From NCBI RefSeq assembly GCF_003994415.1, contig NZ_CP034689.1:5084001-5148000 (forward strand): a stretch of 64,000 nucleotides of DNA, written 5' to 3'. Under the pieces are notes generated by a model that worked only from the letters and a program-made list of their open reading frames with translations, was not told the origin of the DNA and made no database searches. Of this stretch, positions 54,519 to 63,432 are shown in pieces. Source of the DNA: Achromobacter spanius (GTDB lineage Bacteria > Pseudomonadota > Gammaproteobacteria > Burkholderiales > Burkholderiaceae_B). Every line of letters starts with the position of its first letter. The first letter of the stretch is position 1. Position numbers and translations under genes: made by a program.

Positions 54519-55357
54519 TACGTCGTCCTCCTGCGCGCCAGCTTGGGATTAAGCGCGTCGTTCAGCGCTTCGCCGATCAGGTTCAGCGACAGCACCGTCA
54601 CCAGAATCGCCACGCCGGGGAATACGCTCATCCACCAGGCGTCGCGCAGCACACTGCGCGAGGCGCCGATGATGTAGCCCCACGTCATGGCGTTGGGGTC
54701 GCCCAGGCCCAGGAAGCTGAGCGCCGATTCCAGCAGGATTGAACTGGCGATCATGAGCGAGCCCGACACGATCACCGGCGACAGGCTGTTGGGCAGGATC
54801 TGCGTCAGGATGATGCGCAAGTTGGATTGGCCGGCCAGCATGGCCGCCTGCACGAATTCGCGGTTCTTCAGGCTCATGAATTCGGCCCGCACCAGACGTG
54901 CCAGGGGCGGCCAGGACACCACCGCAATCGCGAAGATCACGGTTGCCATGTTGGGCGTCAGGATGGCCACCAGCACCACCGCCAGGAAGAAACTGGGAAT
55001 GGTCTGGAAGAGTTCGATGAAGCCCACGATGGCCTGGTCGACCCGCCCGCCATAAAAGCCCGCCAGCGCGCCCACCGTGATGCCCACCAGGATGGACACC
55101 GCCGTGGACACGGCGGCCAGCACCAGCGTCACGCGGGACCCATAGGCGATGCCGGTGGCGATGTCGCGGCCCAGGGTGTCGGTGCCCAGCAAGGCGCCGT
55201 CCGACAACGGCGGCATGAAGGGGCCGTTGATGATGTCCCAGGGGCTGTCCGGAAAAATCCAACTGGCGGTGATGGCCATCAGCGTAACCAGCGCGATCAC
55301 GATCAGGCCCATGATGCCGCCCTTGTTGCGGCAGAACGATTGCATGAACGCTTTCAT
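54518..55357 (-). CDS. DppC-type ABC permease
   Basis: A 279-residue permease with five to six helices. The N-terminal CRNKGGIMGLIVIALVTLMA and LLGTDTLGRDIATGIAYGSR are typical of DppC/OppC, and the EAA loop reads AREFVQAAMLAG-like (KNREFVQAAMLAGQSNLRII). ATG 55357 overlaps the DppB stop (ATGA); the longer frame into DppB was rejected. Confidence 0.93.
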   Translation of the reverse strand: MKAFMQSFCRNKGGIMGLIVIALVTLMAITASWIFPDSPWDIINGPFMPPLSDGALLGTDTLGRDIATGIAYGSRVTLVLAAVSTAVSILVGITVGALAGFYGGRVDQAIVGFIELFQTIPSFFLAVVLVAILTPNMATVIFAIAVVSWPPLARLVRAEFMSLKNREFVQAAMLAGQSNLRIILTQILPNSLSPVIVSGSLMIASSILLESALSFLGLGDPNAMTWGYIIGASRSVLRDAWWMSVFPGVAILVTVLSLNLIGEALNDALNPKLARRRTT

Positions 55358-56331
55358 TTCAGTTCGATCCTGGGATCCGCCACCGTGTACAAAATGTCGG
55401 TGACTAGGTTGACCACCACCACGATCAGCGAGGCCACGAAGAACACGCCCAGCAGCACGCTGTAGTCGCGCTGGATCAAGGCGTCGAACGCCAGCCGGCC
55501 GATACCCGGCCACGCGAAGACGGTTTCCACCAGCAGCGAACCACCGATCAGGCCGCCCGCCTGGATACCCGCGTACGTGATGACGGGCAGCAGCGCGTTG
55601 CGCAGCACGTGGCGCACGATGACGGTGCGTTCGGACAGGCCCTTGGCGCGCGCCGTCTTGACGAAATCAAGCTGGCTGATTTCCAGGATGGACGCGCGCG
55701 TCAGCCGGGCATAGACCGCCATGTAGAACATGCCCAAGGTCAGCGCCGGTAGCAGCAGATGCTTGGCCACGTCGGCCAGGCGGGCGAACCCCGTCAGGTT
55801 CGCGCCCACGCTTTCATAACCGAATGCCGGCAGCCATTCCAGGTTGACCGAGAACAACAGCACCAGCATCAACCCCACCCAGAACAACGGCGTGGCGTAG
55901 GCCAGCATGGACAGCGTGGTGATGACGGTGTCGCCCCACTTTCCCACCCGCAGCGCCGCCTGCGTGCCCAGGCTGACGCCTGCCAGCAGCGCAAACGCGA
56001 AGGCCGACAAGGTCAGCAGCAACGTGGCGGGCAGATGTTGCAGGATCAAGCTGGAAACCGGCGCTTGCTGGCGGTAGGAGTAGCCCAGGTCGAACGTGGC
56101 CACGTTCTTCAGGTACTGCCCCAGTTGCACCGCAATGGGTTTGTCCAGCCCGAATTCCTGGCGCAACTTGGCGATGAACTCGGCATCCACCGCGCCGGAC
56201 TGGCCCGCCAGGATTTCGGCGGGGTCGCCCGGCGCCGCCCGCACCAGGAAGAAGTTGAAGAGCGCGATCATCAGCAGAACCAGGACGCTCTTGACCACCC
56301 GGTTCGCCAGGAATTTGCCGACCTTCTTCAT
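55354..56331 (-). CDS. DppB-type ABC permease
   Basis: A 325-residue permease. FLANRVVKSVLVLLMIALFN and LVRAAPGDPAEILAGQSG form the characteristic DppB N-terminus, and the EAA loop contains LDFVKTARAKGLSERTVIVR. ATG 56331 overlaps the receptor stop (ATGA). Confidence 0.93.
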   Translation of the reverse strand: MKKVGKFLANRVVKSVLVLLMIALFNFFLVRAAPGDPAEILAGQSGAVDAEFIAKLRQEFGLDKPIAVQLGQYLKNVATFDLGYSYRQQAPVSSLILQHLPATLLLTLSAFAFALLAGVSLGTQAALRVGKWGDTVITTLSMLAYATPLFWVGLMLVLLFSVNLEWLPAFGYESVGANLTGFARLADVAKHLLLPALTLGMFYMAVYARLTRASILEISQLDFVKTARAKGLSERTVIVRHVLRNALLPVITYAGIQAGGLIGGSLLVETVFAWPGIGRLAFDALIQRDYSVLLGVFFVASLIVVVVNLVTDILYTVADPRIELK

Positions 56332-57932
56332 TCTTTGGACAGCCAGGTATCGCTTTGCGTATCCACCACGCCCAGCGCCGTCGTCACCGCGTTGTGCACG
56401 CGCTTGTTCAGCAGCGTCGAATAGTTCGTGTCGGCCACCCACAGCACTGGCACGTCCTCGACAAGAATGCGCTGCACTTCGCTGTACAGCTTCTGGCGTT
56501 CTTCATCCGTTGCCGCCGTGGCGGCGGCATTGAACAGTTCATCAACCTTGGGGTTGCTGTACTGCGAGGTATTGCTGAACATCATCCCCTTCTTGATGTT
56601 GCTGCTGACGTAGGTGCGCGACACGCCGATCGCCGGGTCGCCGTACTGAAACACGCCGTTGGCGCCCATGTCGAAGTCCCAATTGCCCACGCGGCTGACC
56701 CATCCGCCCACATCGGTGTTTTCGATGCTGACGGCCACGCCGATCTTGGCCAGGTTCTGCTTGATGTATTCAGCCGTGCGGCGCGGCATTTCGCCATAAG
56801 GCAGCGGGATCAGGCCAAGCGTGGCGCGCACGCCCTTGGCGTCCGGCTTCAGGCCCATTTCGTCCAGCAGCGCAATCGCCTTCTTGGGATCGTAGGGGTA
56901 CTTCTTGACGTTGGCGTCATAGAAGCGCGTGTTGTGATGGATGGGGCCGGTGGCCACGGTGCCGGCACCGAACATGATTTTGTCGACGATGAACTGGCGA
57001 TTGATGCCGTACATCAGCGCCTGGCGGAAGCGCTTGTCCGAAAACGGCTGGCGGCCGCCGTTCAGTTCAATCCATTGCATGGTCGACCAGTACTCATATC
57101 CCTTGTGGGTCTGGGTGATGGTGGGCAGCTTGGCCACGCGCGCCACGTCCACCGGCTCGATGTCCTGCAGCCAGGCTTGCAACACCGTGCCTTGCTCCAG
57201 CGCCACGCGGCGCGAGGCGGAATCGGGAATCACGCGATAAGTGATGCCGTCCAGGTAGGGCCGGCCTTCTTTCCAGTAGTGCTCGTTCTTGACAAGTTCA
57301 ATGTAAGAGCCGCGCTCCCAGTGTTTGAACTTGAACGGGCCTGTGCCGATAGGCGCGTTGTTGTTGGGGTTCTGGCCGATGGGCGTGTCGACGTCATACA
57401 GGTGCTTGGGCAGGATGGCGCCGCCACCGATGTCGAACGCATACAGGAACGCCGAATACGGCTGCTTCAATTTGAAGACGACGGTCTGTGCATCCGGCGC
57501 CGACACCTCCTGCACATTGGCCATCAACGTGCGAGTGCGCGGCGTATTGGCCAGAATCTTGGTGTAGGTGAACACCACGTCGTCGGACGAGAACGGCTTG
57601 CCGTCGTGCCACTGCACCTTGGGTTGCAGATGGAAGGTGTAGGTCAGGCGGTCGGGCGAGACCTCCCAGGACTTGGCCAGGCCGGGCTGCGGCTTGAGGT
57701 CGAAGGAGTAGGTCAGCAAGCTTTCGTAGATCTTTCCGGCCACCAGCTGTGTGCTGGCCACTTGCTGTACCGCCACGTTCAAGGCAGGTGGCTCTGGGCT
57801 CAGGATGGCGGTCAGCACGCCTCCGTACTGGGGCGTTTCGGCGGCTTGCGCCACGGGAACGGACAGGGGCACGAGGCTGGCCACGGCCAGGGTGCAGCGC
57901 GCCAAGGCGCGCCGAGCGATGATGGATGTCAT
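56328..57932 (-). CDS. Peptide/nickel-type ABC solute-binding protein (copy 1)
   Basis: A 534-residue family-5 periplasmic receptor. The signal peptide (MTSIIARRALARCTLAVASL, cut after AQA) is followed by ETPQYGGVLTAILSPEPPAL and the family pattern LAKSWEVSPDRLTYTFHLQP. ATG 57932 was chosen because the 25 codons upstream are not signal-like. It starts the dppBC-ATPase-amidase run. It is a close paralogue of the gene at 60493: long stretches such as KFK-WERGSYIELVKNEHYW are shared. Confidence 0.92.
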   Translation of the reverse strand: MTSIIARRALARCTLAVASLVPLSVPVAQAAETPQYGGVLTAILSPEPPALNVAVQQVASTQLVAGKIYESLLTYSFDLKPQPGLAKSWEVSPDRLTYTFHLQPKVQWHDGKPFSSDDVVFTYTKILANTPRTRTLMANVQEVSAPDAQTVVFKLKQPYSAFLYAFDIGGGAILPKHLYDVDTPIGQNPNNNAPIGTGPFKFKHWERGSYIELVKNEHYWKEGRPYLDGITYRVIPDSASRRVALEQGTVLQAWLQDIEPVDVARVAKLPTITQTHKGYEYWSTMQWIELNGGRQPFSDKRFRQALMYGINRQFIVDKIMFGAGTVATGPIHHNTRFYDANVKKYPYDPKKAIALLDEMGLKPDAKGVRATLGLIPLPYGEMPRRTAEYIKQNLAKIGVAVSIENTDVGGWVSRVGNWDFDMGANGVFQYGDPAIGVSRTYVSSNIKKGMMFSNTSQYSNPKVDELFNAAATAATDEERQKLYSEVQRILVEDVPVLWVADTNYSTLLNKRVHNAVTTALGVVDTQSDTWLSKE

Positions 57933-58022
57933 GGCAGGTATTCCGTATTGAAAGAACAACGGCGAGTGAACAGCCGCGAGAGACAACGGAGAGAGGCGCC
58001 GCGGCACGTGCCGCGCCGGGGC

Positions 58023-59345
58023 TCAGGCTTGCAGCGGTTCCACACCGCACCAATCGTGGATAAACAGCGCCAAGGTAGTGGCGACGCGCACCATGCTGTC
58101 CACCGACACGCATTCATTGAAGCCATGCACGTTCTGCACCTTGGGGCCGTAGCAGGTCACGGGCACGTCCATCAACAGTCGGAAGTGACGGCCGTCGGTG
58201 GTGGCCGTCAGCGCTGTGGGTTGCGGCGCTTCGCCGGCCACACGGTGATGGGCGTCGGCCAGCAACTGCATGGCCGGCACGTCCAGGTCGTACTCGCAGC
58301 CCGGCGCGTGGAAGCCTTCGTAGCGTATGTCGATGCGTACATCGCTGTCGGTCAATTCCGCTTCCACTGCGCGGATGCGCGACTCGACCAATTGCTTGGC
58401 CGCTTCAATGCTCATGTCCGGATAGCAGGCGATGCGCATGCCCAACGTGCATACGCTGGGCACCGATGAATTCCAGTCGCCCGCGTGGATCTGCCCCAGG
58501 TTGAAGTTGATGGGATGTGCATGGTCGCGATAGGCGGGGTGCCGGTTTTCCGGCAGGTTCCATTCGTGTTCCAACTGCTTCATGGCATCAACGATGCGAA
58601 GGCCGGTCTCGACCGGATTGACGCCCGTGGTCATGTAGGCGGCGTGCGCGGGGCGGCCCACGATGTCCACGTACATCCAGTACACGCCCAGTTGCGCGCT
58701 CATCATGCGTTCATGCGTGGGTTCGGGGATGACCACCGCGTCGAACGCACTGAGCTTGGCCGCCGCGATGGCGCTTTGCAACGCCGACACCGTGGCCAGG
58801 GTGCCGTTGCCCGTGTTTTCTTCTTCAAGCACGCCGTTGAATCCCACCGCACCCGCAGGTTGCACGCCCAGCTCGCGCAGCGCCTTGAACGCCGCCAGCG
58901 CGCAGATGATGCCGGCCTTCATGTCGCCCGCGCCGCGTCCATACAACCAGCCATCGCGCAGCTCACCGTCAAACGGCGCCGGATCCCAGAGCTCATGCGG
59001 GCCCGTGGGCACCACATCCAGGTGGCCGTTGAACAAGACGGCCCGGCCGCCCGCGCTGCGCGGCTCGTGCCGAGCCAGCACGTTGTAGCGGCCACCGTCC
59101 GGGCAGCATGCCGGGGAATACAGCGGCAGGTTTTTCAGTTCTTCGGTACGCAGCGCAATGCGCTCGGACGTCAGGCCCAGGTCCGACAGCGCGTCTTCCA
59201 GAAACTCGGCGGCGGACATCTCCTGCCCGGGCAGGCTGCGGCACTGGACGAAGCCGGTCAGCGTGTCGGTCATGTACTGGCGAAGCTGGCTGACGGATTC
59301 GGCGATACGGGCCTGGTCCAGGCTGGCTGCTGCGACGCTGCTCAT
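58023..59345 (-). CDS. M20-family metallopeptidase (ArgE/DapE type)
   Basis: A 440-residue zinc hydrolase. Metal-binding motifs are FNGHLDVVPTGP (His and Asp near 107-109), GRGAGDMKAGI (Asp bridging near 142) and LEEENTGNG (catalytic Glu pair near 176). Relatives deacylate N-acyl amino acids or cleave small peptides. AGGGGA supports ATG 59345. It lies 90 bases upstream of the receptor gene on the same strand and is likely the first gene of the operon, divergent from the IclR regulator. Confidence 0.9.
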   Translation of the reverse strand: MSSVAAASLDQARIAESVSQLRQYMTDTLTGFVQCRSLPGQEMSAAEFLEDALSDLGLTSERIALRTEELKNLPLYSPACCPDGGRYNVLARHEPRSAGGRAVLFNGHLDVVPTGPHELWDPAPFDGELRDGWLYGRGAGDMKAGIICALAAFKALRELGVQPAGAVGFNGVLEEENTGNGTLATVSALQSAIAAAKLSAFDAVVIPEPTHERMMSAQLGVYWMYVDIVGRPAHAAYMTTGVNPVETGLRIVDAMKQLEHEWNLPENRHPAYRDHAHPINFNLGQIHAGDWNSSVPSVCTLGMRIACYPDMSIEAAKQLVESRIRAVEAELTDSDVRIDIRYEGFHAPGCEYDLDVPAMQLLADAHHRVAGEAPQPTALTATTDGRHFRLLMDVPVTCYGPKVQNVHGFNECVSVDSMVRVATTLALFIHDWCGVEPLQA

Positions 59346-59385
59346 TGCTTTCCCCTTGTCGGATGTGAAATCGGCGAATTTCATA

Positions 59386-59424
59386 GGTATCAATATTTGA
59401 TATCTAGATATCTATATTTGGCAT
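59386..59424. promoter_or_regulatory. Tandem candidate operators, M20 / IclR intergenic region
   Basis: Two copies of an 18-bp motif lie 21 bases apart: GGTATCAATATTTGATAT (59386-59403) and GATATCTATATTTGGCAT (59407-59424; 14 of 18 identical). The perfect 14-bp palindrome GATATCTAGATATC bridges them. The 21-base step puts both on the same DNA face. The region is the divergent control region of the M20-led operon and the IclR gene. Confidence 0.6.
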
Positions 59425-59580
59425 GATAGAGTTCGCACAATTGCGGGACAAGCCGCAAACCATGGGTAATTTCCCTAGCCCTGACAGAAATCGATTTGCC
59501 ACTACAGTGCGTATCCGCGTGCGAATAGCCCGCCCGATGCCGCGCGGCGAAAACAAGAAAAGAGACTGGAGTAGATCAAC

Positions 59581-60354
59581 ATGGCCACAACCGAAACCCG
59601 GTTCAACCAATCCTTGGCGAAAGGCTTCGGCATCCTGGAGGCTTTTTCGAACCATCCCGGCCCGCTCAGCCTGAATGAGCTGACAGAGTTGTCAGGGCTG
59701 GACCGCAGCTCAACCCAGCGCATGCTGCACACGCTGGTGGCCCTGGGCTATCTGGAGCGCGGCAGCAACCAGCGCGGCTACGTGCTGGGCAAGAAGATCC
59801 TGGACCGAACCTTCGACTTCCTGCGCGGCCATCCGCTGCTGGAGCGCGCCACCCCCATCCTGGAACAACTGCAACAGGAATGCGGCGAGCGCGTGGATCT
59901 GAGCCTGTTCGACGACCTGACCATCGTTTACGCGCTGCGCCGCCAAAGCAAGCGACAGACTTTCTACGCCACGCTGGTGGGGCGCCGCATGCCGACGTTC
60001 TCGTCGTCGGGCGGCCGCGCCATCATGTCGCATCTGGCCGATGACGAGGTCGACGACATCCTGGCGCGCAGCGACTTGCGGCCGCTGACCGCCAAGACCA
60101 TCACCGACCCCGACCTGATCCGCCAGCGCGTGCGCGAGGCGCGCGTGCAGGGCTACGCCATTTGCCTGGAAGAAAGCATGGTGGGCGAGATCGTGCTGGG
60201 CAGCGCGGTCGTCGACCACAGCGGCCGGCCCATCGCGGCCATCCATATCTCTGGCCTGCTGGCCGAATGGACGCTGGATTCCTTCACGCAGCGCTTCAGC
60301 TCACTGGCTATATCGGCCGCGCGCGCGCTCAGCGGTCGTCCAAACCGCAACTGA
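59581..60354 (+). CDS. IclR-family transcriptional regulator
   Basis: A 257-residue IclR protein with a winged helix (about 10-75: NQSLAKGFGILEAFSNHPGP, LTELSGLDRSSTQRMLHTLV) and an effector domain (YALRRQSKRQTFYATLVGRR, SSSGGRAIMSHL). It sits between the divergent M20/ABC operon and the second receptor gene, so it is the probable local regulator of both. The 18-bp motif shared by the two promoter regions supports this. Confidence 0.9.
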   Translation: MATTETRFNQSLAKGFGILEAFSNHPGPLSLNELTELSGLDRSSTQRMLHTLVALGYLERGSNQRGYVLGKKILDRTFDFLRGHPLLERATPILEQLQQECGERVDLSLFDDLTIVYALRRQSKRQTFYATLVGRRMPTFSSSGGRAIMSHLADDEVDDILARSDLRPLTAKTITDPDLIRQRVREARVQGYAICLEESMVGEIVLGSAVVDHSGRPIAAIHISGLLAEWTLDSFTQRFSSLAISAARALSGRPNRN

Positions 60355-60452
60355 ACGCGCCGTTCACCTTATTACTTTCGCGGGATATCCCTAGTCCTGG
60401 CCGCCTTGCGCGGCCTGGGCCAGTGCTGCACCATAAGTCTATTGGATTCCTC

Positions 60453-60470
60453 GGTATCAATATGTGATAC
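60453..60470. promoter_or_regulatory. Candidate IclR operator upstream of receptor copy 2
   Basis: GGTATCAATATGTGATAC differs from the site at 59386 at only two of 18 positions and is a better inverted repeat (GTATCA-N5-TGATAC). It lies 23 bases before the receptor start. Confidence 0.6.
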
Positions 60471-60492
60471 TTAAAAACCAAGGAGACTTGCC

Positions 60493-62175
60493 TTGAAGTG
60501 CAATATCGTCCGCCGCGCCCTGACGCGAGGCCTGCTGGCCTCCGCCGTTGTCAACACGGCACTGGCCGCCACGGCATTGGCCGCCACGGCATTGGCCGCC
60601 ACGGCCTTCACCGCCACACTAGCCACTCCCGCGACCGCCATCGCCGCCCCGCCCTCGGCCGATCTTCAGCCGCAATACGGCGGTGTGCTGACCGCCATCC
60701 TGAACCCCGAGCCGCCCAATCTGAACGTGGCCATGCAGCAGGTGGGCACCACGCAGATGGTGGCGGGCAAGGTCTACGAAAGCCTGTTGACCTATTCGTT
60801 CGACCTGAAGCCGCAGCCCAGCCTGGCCAAGTCCTGGGAGGTGTCCGACGATCAATTGACCTATACGTTCCACCTGCAGCCCAACGCGCAATGGCACGAC
60901 GGCAAGCCCTTCACCTCGGCGGACGTACTGTTTTCCTACAAGCAGGTCCTGGCCAACACGCCGCGCACGCGCGCGCTGATGCGCTACATCCAGGACATCA
61001 CCGCACCAGACGAGCACACCGTGGTGTTCAAGCTGAAGGAACGTTATTCGGCTTTCCTGTATGCCTTCGACATCGGCGGCGGCGTGATCCTGCCCAAGCA
61101 CCTGTTCGATGTCGACACGCCCATGGCGCAGAACCCGCACAACAATGCCCCGGTCGGCACCGGCCCGTTCAAGTTCAAGCGTTGGGAGCGCGGCTCTTAT
61201 ATTGAACTGGTCAAGAACGAACATTACTGGAAGGAAGGCCGGCCCTATCTGGACGGCATCATTTACCGCGTGATTCCGGACGCGGCCTCGCGCCGCCTGG
61301 CGCTGGAACAGCGCACCGTGCAGCAAGCCTGGCTGCAAGACATCGAGCCCTTCGACATGCCGCGCGTGGCCAAGCTGCCGCATATCAATGTGACGCAAAA
61401 AGGCTATGAATATTGGTCCACGCTGCACTGGATCGAAATGAACGGCGCGCGCAAGCCCATGGACGACAAGCGCTTTCGGCAGGCGGTCATGTACGCCATC
61501 GATCGCGATTTCATCGCCAAGCGCATCATGTTCGGCATGGGCACCGTATCCACGGGTCCGTTCCACCGCAACACGCGCTTTTACGACCCCAACATCAAGC
61601 AGTATCCGTATGACCCCAAAAAGGCCATCGCCCTGCTGGATGAAATGGGCCTGAAGCCGGACGCCAACGGTGTGCGCGTAAAGCTGGGGCTGATCCCCAA
61701 CCCCTACGGCGAAATGCAGCGCCGCATTGCCGAATACACCAAGCAAAGCCTGGGCAAGGTCGGCATCGTGATCGACATCGAAAGCACCGACGTGGGCGGC
61801 TGGACCACCCGCATGGGCAACTGGGATTTCGACATGGCCTACAACGGCGTGTTCCAGTATGGCGACCCGGCGATCGGCGTGTCGCGCACCTACGTCAGCA
61901 GCAACATCAAGAAAGGCCTGGCCTTCACCAATACCTCGCAATACCGCAACCCCAAGGTAGACGCGCTCTTTGACCAGGCCGCTACCGCGCCCACGGACGC
62001 GGAACGCCAACGCCTGTACACCGAGGTCCAGAAGATTCTGGCGGAAGACGTGCCCTTGGCCTGGATAGACGACACCAATTACTCCACCTATCTGGACAAG
62101 CGGGTGCACGGCGCCATCACGACCGGGCTGGGCGCCGTGGGGAGTTACGCCGACGCCTGGCTGTCGCCGCAGTAG
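60493..62175 (+). CDS. Peptide/nickel-type ABC solute-binding protein (copy 2)
   Basis: A 560-residue family-5 receptor, paralogue of the 56328-57932 gene. The start is TTG 60493, supported by AGGAG at 60481 with 7-base spacing. The signal region is unusually long, with four tandem TALAA-type pentapeptides before the cleavage region, then SADLQPQYGGVLTAILNPEP. Core stretches (SLLTYSFDLKPQPSLAKSWE, GRPYLDGIIYRVIPD) match copy 1. No transporter genes follow, so it would have to use the neighbouring DppBC-type permease or one encoded elsewhere. Confidence 0.92.
   Translation: MKCNIVRRALTRGLLASAVVNTALAATALAATALAATAFTATLATPATAIAAPPSADLQPQYGGVLTAILNPEPPNLNVAMQQVGTTQMVAGKVYESLLTYSFDLKPQPSLAKSWEVSDDQLTYTFHLQPNAQWHDGKPFTSADVLFSYKQVLANTPRTRALMRYIQDITAPDEHTVVFKLKERYSAFLYAFDIGGGVILPKHLFDVDTPMAQNPHNNAPVGTGPFKFKRWERGSYIELVKNEHYWKEGRPYLDGIIYRVIPDAASRRLALEQRTVQQAWLQDIEPFDMPRVAKLPHINVTQKGYEYWSTLHWIEMNGARKPMDDKRFRQAVMYAIDRDFIAKRIMFGMGTVSTGPFHRNTRFYDPNIKQYPYDPKKAIALLDEMGLKPDANGVRVKLGLIPNPYGEMQRRIAEYTKQSLGKVGIVIDIESTDVGGWTTRMGNWDFDMAYNGVFQYGDPAIGVSRTYVSSNIKKGLAFTNTSQYRNPKVDALFDQAATAPTDAERQRLYTEVQKILAEDVPLAWIDDTNYSTYLDKRVHGAITTGLGAVGSYADAWLSPQ
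60556..60615 (+). repeat. 15-bp in-frame minisatellite in a signal-peptide region
   Basis: Four tandem units of 15 bp (60556 ACGGCACTGGCCGCC, two of ACGGCATTGGCCGCC, then ACGGCCTTCACCGCC) encode TALAA repeats within the hydrophobic part of the signal peptide. Confidence 0.85.
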
Positions 62176-62249
62176 GCGTCGCAGACTGGCTCCTGGGCGT
62201 CAAACCCCTGGGGCAGCCGCATCAAGGCCGGCCCATCAGGGCCTTCCCC

Positions 62250-63149
62250 TCAAGGCCGGCCCGCGTGCGGCACGTCCACCCGGGTCATCAGGATGCAGCC
62301 TTCGGGCTTGGCGCGGCGGTTGGCTTCGATGAAATCCGGCGCCGCAGCCATGAACAGCGAGCAGCCATCCGGCCCGCCCAAGGCCGCGGCGAAGATGCCG
62401 AATTCGCCGGTGTCGATCTGCTCAAGAATCTGGCCGCCGCGCGCCAGCCGCACAATCCGCTTGCCGATGGCGTCAGCCACCCATAGCGCGCCTTCCGCGT
62501 CCAGCGCCCCGCCGTCCGGGCCGATGGCCGATGCGGCAATCAACACCAACAGGTCGTCGCTATCCGGCAATGGCCCGAAGTTGGCCCAGTCGCGGCGCGG
62601 GCCCAGCGCGCCGGTGGGCAGGATGTCGAATTCCGAGATCCGGTTGCCGAAGGTCTCGTTGACGATCAGCGTCTTGCCGTCCGGCGTGATGAACGAACCG
62701 TTGGGAAAGCACAGCCCTTCGGCTACCGCCTGCGCCACGCCGTCCGTGTCCACGCGCACCAGTGTCGTCGTCGCGACCGGTTCACCGGCCATCAGGTCAA
62801 ACCCGAAATTGCCCACGTAGGCGCGGCCTTGGTCATCCACCACCATGTCGTTGATGGGGCCGCCCGTAAGCGCGGATAGGTCGGCATGCACGGCCAGCGT
62901 GCCGTCGGCCTCGCGGCGCAGCACCTTGCGGTCTTTCATGGATGAGATCAGCAAGCGGCCATCGGGCAGCCAGCCCAGGCCCGACGGCTGCTGCGGCACA
63001 CGGCAGATCTGTTCGATGTTGCCGGCCAGGTCCACGGCAATGACCTGCTCGGTATAGAAGTCGGACGCCCACAGGCGGTCTTCGTGCCACCGCAGGCCTT
63101 CCAGATATGTGTACCCGGAAGCCAGCACGGACAGTTCGCGTTTCGGCAT
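62250..63149 (-). CDS. SMP-30/gluconolactonase-family protein
   Basis: A 299-residue six-bladed propeller hydrolase. Metal-site candidates are E17 (YLEGLRWHED), N100 (GGPINDMVVD), N150 (LCFPNGSF) and an Asp near 205-210 (GPDGGALD). Family members open sugar lactones. GGAGATC precedes the ATG. It is convergent with receptor copy 2 and divergent from the symporter; no sugar-acid pathway genes are adjacent. Confidence 0.88.
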   Translation of the reverse strand: MPKRELSVLASGYTYLEGLRWHEDRLWASDFYTEQVIAVDLAGNIEQICRVPQQPSGLGWLPDGRLLISSMKDRKVLRREADGTLAVHADLSALTGGPINDMVVDDQGRAYVGNFGFDLMAGEPVATTTLVRVDTDGVAQAVAEGLCFPNGSFITPDGKTLIVNETFGNRISEFDILPTGALGPRRDWANFGPLPDSDDLLVLIAASAIGPDGGALDAEGALWVADAIGKRIVRLARGGQILEQIDTGEFGIFAAALGGPDGCSLFMAAAPDFIEANRRAKPEGCILMTRVDVPHAGRP

Positions 63150-63432
63150 TGCTTGATCTCCTTTTATGTTCCCGGTCGGGGCCGGTTCTTATGGGTGCTC
63201 CGCAAGGCGGGCGGGCCCATTCTGGCATGCTCGAAGGTGTTACGGATACGTCCCCAACATGACAACTACGTGTCAGGCGGGCAGCGTTAACATCGCGCCC
63301 CAAGGGAAAACCCGCATATTGCGCTTTGCCCTGGCATACCCGTCACCGGATCCCGTTTCCCGCCCCGTGCCGACGGACTCAGCCCCCTACCCACGGCTGT
63401 TTCGCGGCGGGCAAACGTTTTCCATTTTGATC
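63150..63432. promoter_or_regulatory. Divergent gap between SMP-30 gene and symporter
   Basis: The 283-base stretch has no credible coding frame. It should hold both promoters. I saw no clear terminator, repeat or operator. Confidence 0.4.

Noticed and set aside
56355..58469. 704-codon frame antisense to the receptor and M20 genes
   Set aside because: It crosses two well-supported genes on the other strand and encodes a His/Arg/Gln-rich low-complexity product typical of antisense frames in high-GC DNA.
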